Of a stretch of DNA of 64,000 nucleotides, positions 7,803-17,312 are shown piece after piece. The translations under genes were made by a program, and so were the position numbers. The notes under the pieces are model-generated. The model was not told the origin of the DNA. It saw nothing but the letters and a program-made list of their open reading frames with translations, and ran no database searches. Location of the stretch: NCBI GenBank assembly GCA_945952065.1, contig CAMFGY010000007.1:62001-126000 (forward strand), in the 5' to 3' direction. Positions within the stretch are counted from its first letter, which is position 1. Each line of letters opens with the position of its first letter. This DNA is from an uncultured Burkholderiales bacterium. GTDB taxonomy: Bacteria > Pseudomonadota > Gammaproteobacteria > Burkholderiales > Burkholderiaceae_C.

Positions 7803-9938
7803 ATGAGCATGTTCAATAAAGTCACCAAGACTTTCCAGTGGGGCCCCCATTCCGTCACGATGGAAACCGGCGAAATCGCTCGCCAATCGACGGGCGCCGT
7901 GCTGGTCAATATCGAAGGCACTGTGGTGCTGGCCACCGTGGTTGCCAAGACCGAGGCCAAGGCGGGCCAAGACTTTTTCCCCTTGACGGTTGACTACCTG
8001 GAAAAAACCTATGCCGCGGGCAAGATTCCTGGCAGCTTCTTCAAGCGTGAAGGCCGTCCCAGCGAGTTGGAGACCCTGACCAGCCGTCTGATCGATCGTC
8101 CGATTCGTCCGCTGTTCCCGGAAGGCTTCTACAACGAAGTCCAAGTCGTTGTTCACGTCCTGTCTTTGAACCCTGAAGTGCAGGCTGACATTGCGGCCAT
8201 GATCGCCTCCAGCGCTGCGCTGGCTGTGTCGGGCATCCCCTTCAATGGCCCGATCGGCGCGGCGCGCGTTGGCTATGTGAACGGTGAATACATCCTGAAC
8301 CCGGGCAAGACCGAGTTGGCCAACAGCAAGATGGATCTGGTGGTGGCCGGTACTCAAGCTGCCGTGCTGATGGTGGAGTCCGAGGCAGATGGCCTGAGCG
8401 AAGAAATCATGCTGGGCGCCGTGGTGTTCGGTCATGAGCAAGGCAATATCGCCATTGCGGCCATCGATGAGTTGGTGCGTGACGCCGGCAAGCCGGCGTG
8501 GGACTGGCAGCCTCCAGCCAAGAATGAGGCGCTGATCGCCAAGGTGGGCGCTTTGGCCGATGGACCCTTGGCCGCCGCCTACCAAATCCGCAACAAGCAA
8601 GCCCGCACCCAGGCTTGCCGCACGGTTACGGCCAACGTCTTCAAGGCACTGAGCGATGAAGGCGTTGAGTTCGACAAGGTCGAAGTCGAAACCATGTTGT
8701 TCGAGATCGAAGCTCGCATCGTGCGCGGCCAAATCCTGGCAGGCGAACCCCGCATTGACGGCCGCGACACCCGCACGGTGCGCCCGATCGAGATCCGCAA
8801 CAGCATCTTGCCGCGCACCCACGGCTCGGCCTTGTTCACCCGGGGTGAGACCCAGGCGCTGGTGGTGGCCACATTGGGCACCGACCGCGATGCGCAGCGC
8901 ATTGATGCCTTGTCGGGCGAGTTTGAAGACCGCTTCATGTTGCACTACAACATGCCTCCCTTTGCCACCGGTGAAACCGGCCGCGTGGGTTCGCCCAAGC
9001 GTCGTGAAATCGGCCATGGCCGTTTGGCCAAGCGCGCCCTGGTTGCCGCTTTGCCCAGCAAGGAAGAGTTCCCGTACTCCATGCGCGTGGTTTCGGAAAT
9101 CACCGAGTCGAACGGCTCTTCGTCGATGGCCTCGGTCTGCGGCGGCTGCTTGGCTTTGATGGACGCTGGCGTGCCGATGAAGGCCCATGTGGCCGGTATT
9201 GCCATGGGCTTGATCAAGGATGGCAACCGTTTTGCCGTGCTGACCGACATCTTGGGTGATGAAGATCATCTGGGCGATATGGACTTCAAGGTGGCCGGCA
9301 CCACCGGCGGCATCACCGCCTTGCAAATGGACATCAAGATCCAAGGCATCACCAAGGAGATCATGCAAGTCGCCTTGGCGCAGGCCAAGGAGGCTCGTTT
9401 GCACATCCTGGGCAAGATGGTCGAAGCCATGGGTACGGCCAACACCGAGGTGTCGCAATTTGCGCCGCGTCTGTACAGCATGAAGATCAATCCGGAGAAA
9501 ATCCGTGACGTGATCGGCAAGGGTGGCGCCACCATCCGCGCGTTGACCGAAGAAACCGGTACCACCATCGATATCGCAGAAGACGGCACCATCACCATCG
9601 CCTCGACCGATGCTGAAAAGGCCGCTTTGGCCAAGAAGCGCATCGAAGAAATCACGGCTGAAGTTGAAATCGGCAAGGTCTACGAAGGTCCCATCACCAA
9701 GATCTTGGACTTCGGTGCTTTGGTGAATTTGTTGCCGGGCAAGGACGGCTTGTTGCACATCAGCCAGATCGCGCACCAGCGCGTCGAAAAAGTGACCGAC
9801 TTCCTGAAGGAAGGTCAGATCGTCAAGGTCAAGGTCCTGGAAACCGACGAGAAGGGTCGCATCAAACTGTCGATGAAAGCCTTGATTGAGCGTGAGGCCG
9901 CAGCTGCTGCTCCTCAGGCGCCGGCAGAGGCTGAATAA
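7803..9938 (+). CDS. pnp: Polyribonucleotide nucleotidyltransferase (PNPase)
   Basis: 3'-to-5' phosphorolytic exoribonuclease, a core degradosome enzyme. 711 aa. Order: first RNase PH domain, helical linker, second RNase PH domain ([10 protein letters not shown] and [12 protein letters not shown]), KH domain ([17 protein letters not shown], about 560-620), and C-terminal S1 domain ([16 protein letters not shown]). Start set at 7803 because an AAGAGGAG ribosome site lies just upstream and the protein then begins [11 protein letters not shown] as in relatives; the frame stays open 42 bases further upstream. Confidence 0.98.
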   Translation: MSMFNKVTKTFQWGPHSVTMETGEIARQSTGAVLVNIEGTVVLATVVAKTEAKAGQDFFPLTVDYLEKTYAAGKIPGSFFKREGRPSELETLTSRLIDRPIRPLFPEGFYNEVQVVVHVLSLNPEVQADIAAMIASSAALAVSGIPFNGPIGAARVGYVNGEYILNPGKTELANSKMDLVVAGTQAAVLMVESEADGLSEEIMLGAVVFGHEQGNIAIAAIDELVRDAGKPAWDWQPPAKNEALIAKVGALADGPLAAAYQIRNKQARTQACRTVTANVFKALSDEGVEFDKVEVETMLFEIEARIVRGQILAGEPRIDGRDTRTVRPIEIRNSILPRTHGSALFTRGETQALVVATLGTDRDAQRIDALSGEFEDRFMLHYNMPPFATGETGRVGSPKRREIGHGRLAKRALVAALPSKEEFPYSMRVVSEITESNGSSSMASVCGGCLALMDAGVPMKAHVAGIAMGLIKDGNRFAVLTDILGDEDHLGDMDFKVAGTTGGITALQMDIKIQGITKEIMQVALAQAKEARLHILGKMVEAMGTANTEVSQFAPRLYSMKINPEKIRDVIGKGGATIRALTEETGTTIDIAEDGTITIASTDAEKAALAKKRIEEITAEVEIGKVYEGPITKILDFGALVNLLPGKDGLLHISQIAHQRVEKVTDFLKEGQIVKVKVLETDEKGRIKLSMKALIEREAAAAAPQAPAEAE

Positions 9939-9947
9939 GCACTGCGC

Positions 9948-10937
9948 ATGAAGGCCATTGCCATCACCCGCCCCGGCGGGCCTGAAGTCTTGCAGTTGGT
10001 TGAGTGCTCGCAACCCCAAGCGGGTGCGGGCGAGTGCTTGATCGCTGTTGAGGCCTTTGGCATCAACCGCCCTGACGTTTTGCAGCGCAAAGGCGTCTAC
10101 CCGGCGCCGGCGGGTGCCAGTGATTTGCCCGGCCTTGAAGTGGCGGGGCGAATTGTTGCGGGTGATGAGCAGGCGCTGGCTGCGGCGGGCTTCAAGATCG
10201 GCGACGCCGTTTGCGCCTTGGTTGCAGGTGGCGGCTATGCCGAGTTTTGTGTGGCGCCCATCGGGCAGTGTCTGCCTGTGCCGGCCTCATGGAGCATGGT
10301 CGAAGCGGCCAGTTTGCCCGAGACCTTCTTCACCGTTTGGTCCAATGTGTTCGAGCGGGCAGGTTTGAAGCCGGGCGAAACATTGTTGGTCCATGGTGGC
10401 AGCAGCGGCATTGGCGTGAGTGCCATTCAATTGGCCAAGGCCTTTGGCGCAAGGGTCTTGGTCACGGTTGGTAGTGCCGACAAGGCGGCGGCCTGCGTGC
10501 GTTTGGGGGCAGATCTGGCCATTGACTACAAGCGGCAAGACTTCGAGGCCGAAGTTGCTGCGGCAACGGCGGGTCGAGGCGTCGATGTGATCTTGGACAT
10601 GGTGGCGGGTAGCTATGTGGAACGCAATGTGCGGTGTCTGGCCGAAGACGGCCGGGCTGTCATCATTGCGGTTCAAGGCGGGGTCGAGGCCAAGATCGAC
10701 GCAGGCTTGGTGTTGCGCCGCCGGTTGACGGTGACGGGTTCAACGCTAAGGCCCCGCTCCTTGGCCTTCAAGGCCTCGGTCGCACAAGCCCTGCGGACCA
10801 AAGTCTGGCCTTTGTTGGACCAACGGCTCATTCAACCTGTGATTTTTCGCAGCATGGTGGCGGAGCAAACCGCTGAGGCTCATGCTTTGATGGAGTCGGG
10901 CGAGCACATCGGCAAGATTGTGCTGAGCTGGCACTGA
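9948..10937 (+). CDS. NAD(P)H:quinone oxidoreductase, zinc-less MDR family
   Basis: Medium-chain dehydrogenase/reductase of the PIG3/QOR type, expected to reduce quinones with NADPH. 329 aa. The N-terminal GroES-like part ([13 protein letters not shown]) is followed by the Rossmann motif [19 protein letters not shown] (about residues 145-163). The zinc-binding residues of true alcohol dehydrogenases are missing, as in this subfamily. It starts 9 bp after pnp and ends 22 bp before tpiA, so it is probably in the same transcript. The natural substrate cannot be told from sequence. Confidence 0.88.
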   Translation: MKAIAITRPGGPEVLQLVECSQPQAGAGECLIAVEAFGINRPDVLQRKGVYPAPAGASDLPGLEVAGRIVAGDEQALAAAGFKIGDAVCALVAGGGYAEFCVAPIGQCLPVPASWSMVEAASLPETFFTVWSNVFERAGLKPGETLLVHGGSSGIGVSAIQLAKAFGARVLVTVGSADKAAACVRLGADLAIDYKRQDFEAEVAAATAGRGVDVILDMVAGSYVERNVRCLAEDGRAVIIAVQGGVEAKIDAGLVLRRRLTVTGSTLRPRSLAFKASVAQALRTKVWPLLDQRLIQPVIFRSMVAEQTAEAHALMESGEHIGKIVLSWH

Positions 10938-10959
10938 TTTGCGAGAAGAGGACAAAACA

Positions 10960-11700
10960 ATGCGTAAAAAGCTTGTTGTTGGCAATTGGAAGATGCATGG
11001 CAATCGCGCAGCCAATGCTGCGCTCTTGGGGGCTTTGAAAGAGGCGGGGCCTTGGACTGCGGAGGTTGCAGTCTGTGTGCCATTTCCTTATCTGACGGAG
11101 ACTGCGCTGGCCTTGACGGGGCAGCAGGTCTTGCTTGGTGCTCAAGACTGCTCGTCGCATGAGCAGGGCGCTTATACGGGCGAAGTGTCTTCGGCCATGT
11201 TGTCGGACCTGGGGTGCCGCTTTGTCATCGTGGGTCATTCCGAGCGCCGCGCCTATCACCATGAGAGTGATCAATTGGTGGCGGACAAGGCCAAGGCAGC
11301 CTTGGCTCACGGTGTGACGCCCATTGTTTGTGTGGGTGAAACGCTGGCTGAGCGTGAGGCTGGGCAAACTGAAGTGGTGGTCAAGCGTCAATTGGCGGCG
11401 GTGATTCACACACTGACCCATTGCATCGGCGAAATTGTGCTGGCGTATGAGCCAGTTTGGGCTATTGGCACGGGTTTGACGGCGACGCCGGAGCAGGCGC
11501 AGGCGGTTCATGCGGTCTTGCGCAAGCAGTTGCAAGCGGCCAGCCAGAAGGCCGATGCCATGCGTATTCTGTATGGCGGCAGTGTCAAGGCCGATAACGC
11601 TGCGCAGTTGTTCGCGCAGCCGGACATCGACGGCGGCCTCATTGGCGGTGCTTCCCTGAAGGCGGCGGATTTTGCTGCCATTTGCCGGGCAGCCATGTAA
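10960..11700 (+). CDS. tpiA: Triosephosphate isomerase
   Basis: Interconverts dihydroxyacetone phosphate and glyceraldehyde 3-phosphate in glycolysis. 246 aa. Catalytic Lys in VGNWKMHGN, His in VGHSERR, Glu in [11 protein letters not shown], and the flexible phosphate loop with GGSVKADN near the end. Start at 10960 ([11 protein letters not shown]) has a GAGGAC ribosome site; a TTG-started extension seven codons upstream is less likely. Confidence 0.98.
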   Translation: MRKKLVVGNWKMHGNRAANAALLGALKEAGPWTAEVAVCVPFPYLTETALALTGQQVLLGAQDCSSHEQGAYTGEVSSAMLSDLGCRFVIVGHSERRAYHHESDQLVADKAKAALAHGVTPIVCVGETLAEREAGQTEVVVKRQLAAVIHTLTHCIGEIVLAYEPVWAIGTGLTATPEQAQAVHAVLRKQLQAASQKADAMRILYGGSVKADNAAQLFAQPDIDGGLIGGASLKAADFAAICRAAM

Positions 11701-11802
11701 AAGTGAATCAACCGAGGGGTTCGGAAGTTCAGCGGGCGTCCATCCGGGGTCGCTGCTTCAGAGCTTGAGGTCCGAGATAAAAGAGTTATTGGAGTATTTG
11801 AA

Positions 11803-12183
11803 ATGCAAGTGTGGATGAATTTGGTCTTGGTTTTGCAGTTGCTGAGCGCATTGGCCATGATTGGCTTGGTCTTGGTGCAGCACGGCAAGGGGGCTGATAT
11901 GGGGGCTTCCTTTGGCAGCGGCGCCTCGGGCAGTTTGTTTGGGGCAACGGGCAGCGCGAACTTTCTGTCGCGCAGTACCGCCATGTGCGCCACCATCTTT
12001 TTCGTCAGCACGCTGGCCATGGCTTATTTGGCCAACCATCGTGGCGGCGTAGGTAGCAAGGACACGATCTTGGATCGTGCAGCCCCTGCCGCGGTGGCTG
12101 CCTCTGGTGCGGCCGCCATTCCTGGCGCAGCACCCGCTCAGATCGCGCCTGCAGCGGCCCCGGCTTCGGCGGCCTCAAACTGA
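11803..12183 (+). CDS. secG: Protein translocase subunit SecG
   Basis: Inner-membrane subunit of SecYEG. 126 aa. Two membrane helices (about 4-26 and 55-75) flank the conserved LVQHGKGADMGASFGSGASGSLFG loop. The C-terminal third is an Ala/Pro-rich tail, a common variable region in beta-proteobacterial SecG. The GGAG ribosome site is 8 bases from the ATG. It sits between tpiA and tRNA-Leu, the same order as in many proteobacteria. Confidence 0.95.
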   Translation: MQVWMNLVLVLQLLSALAMIGLVLVQHGKGADMGASFGSGASGSLFGATGSANFLSRSTAMCATIFFVSTLAMAYLANHRGGVGSKDTILDRAAPAAVAASGAAAIPGAAPAQIAPAAAPASAASN

Positions 12184-12195
12184 GAACCGCATTTC

Positions 12196-12254
12196 GGCAC
12201 CCAAGCTTTGTCGGCCTGTGTCAACAAAAAGCAAACATTTTGCCTTTGGGTGCC
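12196..12254 (+). repeat. Long inverted repeat after secG
   Basis: GGCACCCAA (12196-12204) is exactly complementary to TTGGGTGCC (12246-12254), with 41 nt between and a smaller GCAAA / TTTGC hairpin inside. It begins 13 bp after the secG stop and ends before the tRNA promoter. No T-run follows, so it is not a classic intrinsic terminator; it may protect the secG 3' end. Confidence 0.45.
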
Positions 12255-12293
12255 AAGAGGCCTAGAAATTTCGGTATAGAATTCGAGGCTGAC

Positions 12294-12321
12294 TTGATGG
12301 CGATCCCTCTAGCCATATAAG
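12294..12321 (+). promoter_or_regulatory. Probable promoter of tRNA-Leu (and perhaps nuo)
   Basis: TTGATG, 16 bp, then TATAAG. The predicted start is about 20 nt upstream of the mature tRNA 5' end, a normal tRNA arrangement. No equally good promoter is visible between the tRNA and nuoA. Confidence 0.5.
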
Positions 12322-12348
12322 ACAAGTCGAAAATTGAATTAGCGGTTG

Positions 12349-12433
12349 GCCGTCGTGGTGAAATTGGTAGACACGCTATCTTGAGGGGGTAGTGGCGAAA
12401 GCTGTGCGAGTTCGAGTCTCGCCGACGGCACCA
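12349..12433 (+). tRNA. tRNA-Leu(GAG)
   Basis: Class II tRNA of 85 nt with the CCA encoded. Acceptor arms GCCGTCG and CGACGGC pair perfectly, with discriminator A then CCA. The anticodon loop TTGAGGG between CTATC and GGTAG gives anticodon GAG (leucine codons CTC and CTT). The long variable arm (TGGCGAAAGC region) and the T-loop GTTCGAGTC are typical of tRNA-Leu. Confidence 0.96.
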
Positions 12434-12540
12434 AAACATAGGTTAGCATCCCAGGGTTGGAGCCCGAAGATTGTTAATCGAAGCGCCCTGTCGCGGAGTA
12501 TGTTGGGATGGATTTCCTGATTGCAAGGCCGGGGACCAGG

Positions 12541-12582
12541 CGGGCGCAGTCCGTAAGCGATTTTTCGCTGTCGGTGCGCCCG
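12541..12582 (+). other. Large hairpin in the nuoA leader
   Basis: CGGGCGCA pairs with TGCGCCCG (8 bp), then CCG with CGG, then AGCGA with TCGCT around a TTTT loop: 16 paired positions in 42 nt. It ends 65 nt before nuoA, and the bases after it are not a T-run. A longer-range pair, CATCCCA (12447-12453) with TGGGATG (12504-12510), lies upstream in the same leader. Confidence 0.5.
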
Positions 12583-12647
12583 TTGCTATTTTCGAATCGC
12601 CGTGGACTGCCTGGAGGCGGGAAGCGGCTTTAGACAGAGCGTCACCC

Positions 12648-13007
12648 ATGAACTTGGATCAGTACCTTCCCGTCATCCTCTTCATCCTGGTCGGCGCTGG
12701 CGTCGGCGTGGCGCCCCAGGTGCTCGGCTTTCTGCTTGGGCCCAATCGGCCCGATGCGGCCAAACAATCCCCTTATGAATGTGGCTTCGAGGCCTTTGAA
12801 GATGCTCGAATGAAATTCGACGTCCGGTATTACCTCGTGGCCATTTTGTTCATTTTGTTCGACCTCGAAATCGCGTTTCTCTTTCCTTGGGCAGTTTCTC
12901 TGCGCGAGATTGGGGCGACCGGCTTCTGGTCGATGATGATTTTCCTGGGCATTCTGGTCGTGGGTTTTGCCTACGAGTGGAAAAAAGGCGCCCTGGATTG
13001 GGAATGA
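12648..13007 (+). CDS. nuoA: NADH-quinone oxidoreductase subunit A
   Basis: Small membrane subunit of complex I at the junction of the peripheral and membrane arms. 119 aa, three predicted helices. The conserved loop [20 protein letters not shown] lies between the first and second helices. The ATG at 12648 was chosen because it gives the family N-terminus [12 protein letters not shown]; the frame is open well upstream but that part has no similarity to the family. First gene of a complete 14-gene nuo operon. Confidence 0.95.
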   Translation: MNLDQYLPVILFILVGAGVGVAPQVLGFLLGPNRPDAAKQSPYECGFEAFEDARMKFDVRYYLVAILFILFDLEIAFLFPWAVSLREIGATGFWSMMIFLGILVVGFAYEWKKGALDWE

Positions 13008-13051
13008 TGCACCTGGTCTGCTGACAGACTCAGAACTCGGAAGCGCACCTC

Positions 13052-13528
13052 ATGGGTATCGAAGGCGTTCTAAAAGAAGGCTTTGTCACCACCTCGGTTG
13101 ACAAGCTGATCAACTGGTCCAAGACCGGTTCCTTGTGGCCAATGACCTTCGGTCTGGCTTGTTGTGCGGTGGAGATGATGCACGCTGGTGCGGCGCGTTA
13201 TGACATCGACCGTTTTGGCATGTTGTTCCGTCCCAGCCCACGTCAGAGCGATCTGATGATCGTGGCCGGTACGCTGTGCAACAAGATGGCCCCAGCGTTG
13301 CGCAAGGTTTATGACCAAATGGCTGAGCCCCGTTGGGTGCTCTCCATGGGTTCCTGTGCCAATGGCGGTGGCTATTACCACTACAGCTACTCCGTCGTGC
13401 GCGGTTGCGATCGCATCGTGCCGGTGGATGTGTATGTGCCGGGCTGCCCGCCGACCGCGGAAGCCTTGCTCTACGGCATCCTGCAGTTGCAGGCCAAGAT
13501 TCGCCGTGAAAACACAATTGCCCGCTGA
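13052..13528 (+). CDS. nuoB: NADH-quinone oxidoreductase subunit B
   Basis: Carries cluster N2, the last Fe-S cluster before quinone. 158 aa. Ligand cysteines: the adjacent pair in [12 protein letters not shown], then GSCANGGG and [13 protein letters not shown]. It assembles with NuoC, D and I in the quinone-reducing module. A small GTCTG / CAGAC hairpin sits in the 44-bp gap after nuoA. Confidence 0.98.
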   Translation: MGIEGVLKEGFVTTSVDKLINWSKTGSLWPMTFGLACCAVEMMHAGAARYDIDRFGMLFRPSPRQSDLMIVAGTLCNKMAPALRKVYDQMAEPRWVLSMGSCANGGGYYHYSYSVVRGCDRIVPVDVYVPGCPPTAEALLYGILQLQAKIRRENTIAR

Positions 13529-13542
13529 AGGACGTTGAACCC

Positions 13543-14136
13543 ATGAGCAAACTTGCCACATTGCAAGCCGCCCTTGAGTCCGTTCTGGGCGACAAGATCC
13601 AAAAGCTGAAGCAGCAGTTCGGCGAAATCACCATCGAAGTTGCGGCCGCCGATTACTACGCGGTGGCCAAGACTCTGCATGATCATCCAGAACTGCGCTT
13701 CGAGCAGTTGATTGATCTGTGTGGTCTGGACTACAGCACCTACAAGGACGGAGGCTACGAGGGTCTCCGTTATGCAGTGGCTTCGCACCTGTTGTCGGTG
13801 AATAAAAACTGGCGGCTGCGTTTGAAGGTCTTCTGCCCGGATGATGCTTTCCCTTGCGTGCCGGCCGTCACCTCGATCTGGAATTCCGCCAATTGGTTTG
13901 AGCGCGAAGCTTTTGATCTGTTCGGCATCATTTTCGATGGGCACGAAGACCTGCGTCGCATCTTGACCGACTATGGCTTCATCGGTCACCCCATGCGCAA
14001 AGACTTCCCGACTTCGGGCAATGTGGAAATGCGTTACGACGCCGAACAAAAACGCGTGATTTATCAAGCGGTGACGATTGAGCCGCGTGAGATCACGCCG
14101 CGCATCATCCGCGAAGAAAACTACGGTGGTATCTGA
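13543..14136 (+). CDS. nuoC: NADH-quinone oxidoreductase subunit C
   Basis: Peripheral-arm subunit without cofactors, packing against NuoD. 197 aa. The 30-kDa-subunit signature is visible around residues 120-150: ERYAFDLFGI-like [20 protein letters not shown] and the GHPMRKDFP stretch. NuoC and NuoD are separate genes here, unlike the fused E. coli protein. It ends 3 bp before nuoD. Confidence 0.97.
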   Translation: MSKLATLQAALESVLGDKIQKLKQQFGEITIEVAAADYYAVAKTLHDHPELRFEQLIDLCGLDYSTYKDGGYEGLRYAVASHLLSVNKNWRLRLKVFCPDDAFPCVPAVTSIWNSANWFEREAFDLFGIIFDGHEDLRRILTDYGFIGHPMRKDFPTSGNVEMRYDAEQKRVIYQAVTIEPREITPRIIREENYGGI

Positions 14137-14139
14137 TTC

Positions 14140-15393
14140 ATGGCTGAAATCAAGAACTACACGCTGAATTTCGGGCCTCAGCACCCGGCAGCGCACGGTG
14201 TGCTGCGCTTGGTCTTGGAGCTCGATGGTGAAGTGATTCAGCGCGCTGACCCGCACATCGGTCTGCTGCATCGTGCGACCGAGAAGCTGGCCGAGAGCAA
14301 AACCTATATCCAGTCTTTGCCCTATATGGACCGTCTCGACTATGTGTCGATGATGGCCAATGAGCAGGCCTATTGCTTGGCCATCGAGAAGATGCTGGGC
14401 ATTGAGGTGCCGATCCGCGCGCAGTACATCCGTGTGATGTTTGCCGAGATCACCCGTTTGCTGAACCATTTGATGTGGTTGGGTGCTCACGGGCTGGATT
14501 GCGGCGCCATGAACGTGCTGATTTACGCATTCCGTGAGCGTGAAGACCTGTTTGACATGTACGAAGCCGTCTCCGGCGCGCGCATGCATGCGGCTTACTT
14601 CCGTCCCGGTGGCGTCTACCGCGATCTGCCGGACAGCATGCCGCAGTACAAGGTCAGCAAGATCAAGAATGCCAAGGCCTTGGCCAAGATGAATGAAAAC
14701 CGCAGCGGTTCGCTGCTGGACTTCATCGAGGACTTCTGCAATCGCTTCCCCAGCAATGTCGATGACTACGAGACCCTGCTGACCGACAACCGCATCTGGA
14801 AGCAGCGTACCGTCGGCATCGGTGTGGTTTCGCCCGAGCGTGCGCTGAACATGGGCTTCACCGGACCGATGCTGCGCGGTTGCGGCATCCCCTGGGACTT
14901 GCGCAAGAGTCAGCCTTACGACGCCTATGCCAAGCTGGACTTTGACATTCCCGTCGGCACCAATGGCGACACCTATGACCGCTATGTGGTGCGCGTTGAA
15001 GAGATGCGCCAATCGAATCGCATCATCCAGCAATGTGTGGCTTGGTTGCGCGCCAATCCCGGCCCCGTGATCACCGACAACCACAAAGTTGCTCCTCCTT
15101 CGCGTGTCGGCATGAAGTCGAACATGGAAGAGTTGATTCACCACTTCAAGCTCTTCACCGAAGGCTTCCCGGTGCCTGAAGGCGAAACCTACGCAGCGGT
15201 TGAACACCCCAAGGGGGAGTTCGGAATCTATATGGTCAGCGATGGCGCCAACAAGCCGTATCGGCTGAAGATCCGTGCCCCGGGCTTTGCCCACTTGGCG
15301 GCCTTGGACGAAATGGCGCGCGGCCACATGCTGGCTGACGCTGTAGCCATCATCGGCACGATGGATATCGTGTTCGGTGAAATCGATCGGTGA
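14140..15393 (+). CDS. nuoD: NADH-quinone oxidoreductase subunit D
   Basis: 49-kDa-type subunit that forms the quinone-binding cavity with NuoB; related to the large subunit of [NiFe] hydrogenases. 417 aa. The N-terminal [14 protein letters not shown] loop contributes the quinone-site His and the segment [16 protein letters not shown] follows. The hydrogenase metal-ligand cysteines are absent, as expected. Ends just before nuoE, with its stop codon overlapping a possible GTG start of that gene. Confidence 0.98.
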   Translation: MAEIKNYTLNFGPQHPAAHGVLRLVLELDGEVIQRADPHIGLLHRATEKLAESKTYIQSLPYMDRLDYVSMMANEQAYCLAIEKMLGIEVPIRAQYIRVMFAEITRLLNHLMWLGAHGLDCGAMNVLIYAFREREDLFDMYEAVSGARMHAAYFRPGGVYRDLPDSMPQYKVSKIKNAKALAKMNENRSGSLLDFIEDFCNRFPSNVDDYETLLTDNRIWKQRTVGIGVVSPERALNMGFTGPMLRGCGIPWDLRKSQPYDAYAKLDFDIPVGTNGDTYDRYVVRVEEMRQSNRIIQQCVAWLRANPGPVITDNHKVAPPSRVGMKSNMEELIHHFKLFTEGFPVPEGETYAAVEHPKGEFGIYMVSDGANKPYRLKIRAPGFAHLAALDEMARGHMLADAVAIIGTMDIVFGEIDR

Positions 15394-15401
15394 GTCATTC
15401 G

Positions 15402-15926
15402 ATGAGCAATGAATACATTCTGAGTGAAGCCACCGCTGCGCGCTTTGCGCGTGAAGTGGCCAAGTACCCGCCCGACCAGAAACAGTCGGCCGTGATGGCC
15501 TGCTTGTCCATCGTTCAGCAGGAAATTGGTTATGTGTCTCGCGCCAGCGAAGACGCGATTGCTGCCTACTTGGGCATGCCGCCAATTGCTGTGTATGAAG
15601 TGACGACCTTCTACAACATGTACAACCAGCGCAAGCTGGGTCGCTTCAAGTTGAACGTCTGCACCAATCTGCCTTGCCAGTTGCGCGACGGTCAGAAGGC
15701 ACTCAACCATCTCTGCGAGAAGCTGGGCGTGGAAGAGGGCGGCACCACTGCCGATGGCTTGTTCACCGTGCAAAAGAGCGAATGCCTGGGTGCTTGCGCA
15801 GACTCGCCTGTGATGTTGGTGAATGATCGCCAGATGTGCAGCTTCATGAGCAACCAGCGTCTCGATGAACTGGTGGACGTGCTCAAGGCTCATGCAGCGG
15901 CTGAAGCTGCTGCGGCCAAGAACTGA
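15402..15926 (+). CDS. nuoE: NADH-quinone oxidoreductase subunit E
   Basis: Thioredoxin-like [2Fe-2S] subunit (cluster N1a) of the NADH-oxidising module. 174 aa from this start. Ligands: Cys in VCTNLPCQL and in SECLGACADSPV, the C-x4-C and C-x3-C pattern. ATG 15402 has a GGTGAG ribosome-like sequence 7 bases upstream; the alternative GTG at 15390 overlaps the nuoD stop and would add four residues. A poly-Ala tail (AAAEAAAAK) ends the protein. Confidence 0.95.
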   Translation: MSNEYILSEATAARFAREVAKYPPDQKQSAVMACLSIVQQEIGYVSRASEDAIAAYLGMPPIAVYEVTTFYNMYNQRKLGRFKLNVCTNLPCQLRDGQKALNHLCEKLGVEEGGTTADGLFTVQKSECLGACADSPVMLVNDRQMCSFMSNQRLDELVDVLKAHAAAEAAAAKN

Positions 15927-15941
15927 GGAACGGGAAGAAGC

Positions 15942-17294
15942 ATGCTGGATCTATCCAAGTTTCAGAGTCAGGGCGTCGAGACCTGTTTTCATGATCGCCA
16001 TATCGGCGCGCAGATTTACGCCGGTCTGGATGGCAAGAACTGGAGCCTGAAGGACTACGTCGCGCGTGGTGGCTATGCGGCCCTGCGCAAGATCCTGAAG
16101 GGTGAGGGCGCGCCCGACGGTACGCCATTGACCCAAGACCAAGTGATTGCCGAGGTCAAGGCTTCGGGTCTGCGTGGCCGCGGTGGCGCGGGCTTCCCTA
16201 CCGGTTTGAAGTGGAGCTTCATGCCCCGTCAGTTCCCGGGGGCTAAGTACTTGGTCTGCAACTCTGACGAGGGCGAACCGGGCACCTGCAAAGACCGCGA
16301 CATCTTGATGTTCAACCCGCACGTCGTGATTGAAGGCATGGCCATTGCCGCTTTCGCCATGGGCATCAAGACCGGCTACAACTACATCCACGGCGAGATT
16401 TTTGAGGTCTACGAGCGATTCGAAGCCGCCCTCGAGGAAGCGCGTGCTGCCGGCTTTTTGGGTGACAACATCCTGGGCTCGGACTTCAGCTTCCAGTTGT
16501 ATGCGCACCATGGTTTTGGTGCTTATATCTGCGGCGAAGAAACAGCCTTGCTGGAGTCTTTGGAAGGCAAGAAGGGCCAGCCGCGCTTCAAGCCGCCTTT
16601 CCCGGCCAGCTTTGGTCTGTATGGCCGGCCCACCACCATCAACAACACCGAGACCTTTGCGGCGGTGCCTTGGATCATCCGCAACGGTGGCCAGCCCTAT
16701 CTTGAGATTGGCAAGCCGAACAATGGCGGCACCAAGATTTTCTCGGTCTCGGGCGATGTGGAGCGCCCAGGTAACTACGAAATCCCGCTCGGCACCCCGT
16801 TCTCCAAATTGCTGGAGTTGGCCGGTGGCGTGCGCAAGGGTCGCAAGCTCAAGGCTGTGATTCCTGGTGGGTCGTCTTCGCCCGTCTTGACGGCCGAAGT
16901 GATGATGGACTGCACGATGGACTATGACTCCATTGCCAAAGCCGGCTCCATGTTGGGTTCGGGCGCCGTCATCGTGATGGACGACAGTCGTTGCATGGTC
17001 AAGAGCCTGCTGCGTTTGTCTTACTTCTACGCTCACGAGTCCTGCGGGCAGTGCACGCCTTGCCGTGAAGGCACGGGTTGGATGCACCGCGTGATTGAGC
17101 GTATTGCCAACGGGCAGGGCAAGCCCGAGGACATCGATCTGCTGAACTCGGTGGCAGACAACATCCAAGGTCGCACCATCTGCGCCCTGGGTGATGCTGC
17201 GGCCATGCCGGTGCGCGCCATGATCAAGAACTTCAAACACGAGTTCGTTCATCTGATCGAACACAAAACGGCTCTGGTGCCGGCCTCGGTTTGA
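15942..17294 (+). CDS. nuoF: NADH-quinone oxidoreductase subunit F
   Basis: NADH-binding subunit with FMN and cluster N3. 450 aa. NADH/FMN motifs are [13 protein letters not shown] (about 67-79) and [16 protein letters not shown]. The [4Fe-4S] ligands are [11 protein letters not shown] near residue 367 plus a Cys in TICALGDAA. It lies 15 bp after nuoE. Confidence 0.98.
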   Translation: MLDLSKFQSQGVETCFHDRHIGAQIYAGLDGKNWSLKDYVARGGYAALRKILKGEGAPDGTPLTQDQVIAEVKASGLRGRGGAGFPTGLKWSFMPRQFPGAKYLVCNSDEGEPGTCKDRDILMFNPHVVIEGMAIAAFAMGIKTGYNYIHGEIFEVYERFEAALEEARAAGFLGDNILGSDFSFQLYAHHGFGAYICGEETALLESLEGKKGQPRFKPPFPASFGLYGRPTTINNTETFAAVPWIIRNGGQPYLEIGKPNNGGTKIFSVSGDVERPGNYEIPLGTPFSKLLELAGGVRKGRKLKAVIPGGSSSPVLTAEVMMDCTMDYDSIAKAGSMLGSGAVIVMDDSRCMVKSLLRLSYFYAHESCGQCTPCREGTGWMHRVIERIANGQGKPEDIDLLNSVADNIQGRTICALGDAAAMPVRAMIKNFKHEFVHLIEHKTALVPASV

Positions 17295-17312
17295 GGCAGG
17301 ACAGGACACGAC

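Noticed and set aside
7632-10019. 795-codon minus-strand frame opposite pnp
   Set aside because: Pure antisense of pnp; the product is a low-complexity His/Gln/Gly/Leu-rich string without family resemblance.
12471-12647. N-terminal extension of nuoA by about 59 residues
   Set aside because: The extension covers the structured leader, has no similarity to NuoA and would precede the normal N-terminus.
13471-15585. 704-codon minus-strand frame opposite nuoC and nuoD
   Set aside because: Antisense shadow of conserved complex I genes; no conserved motif.
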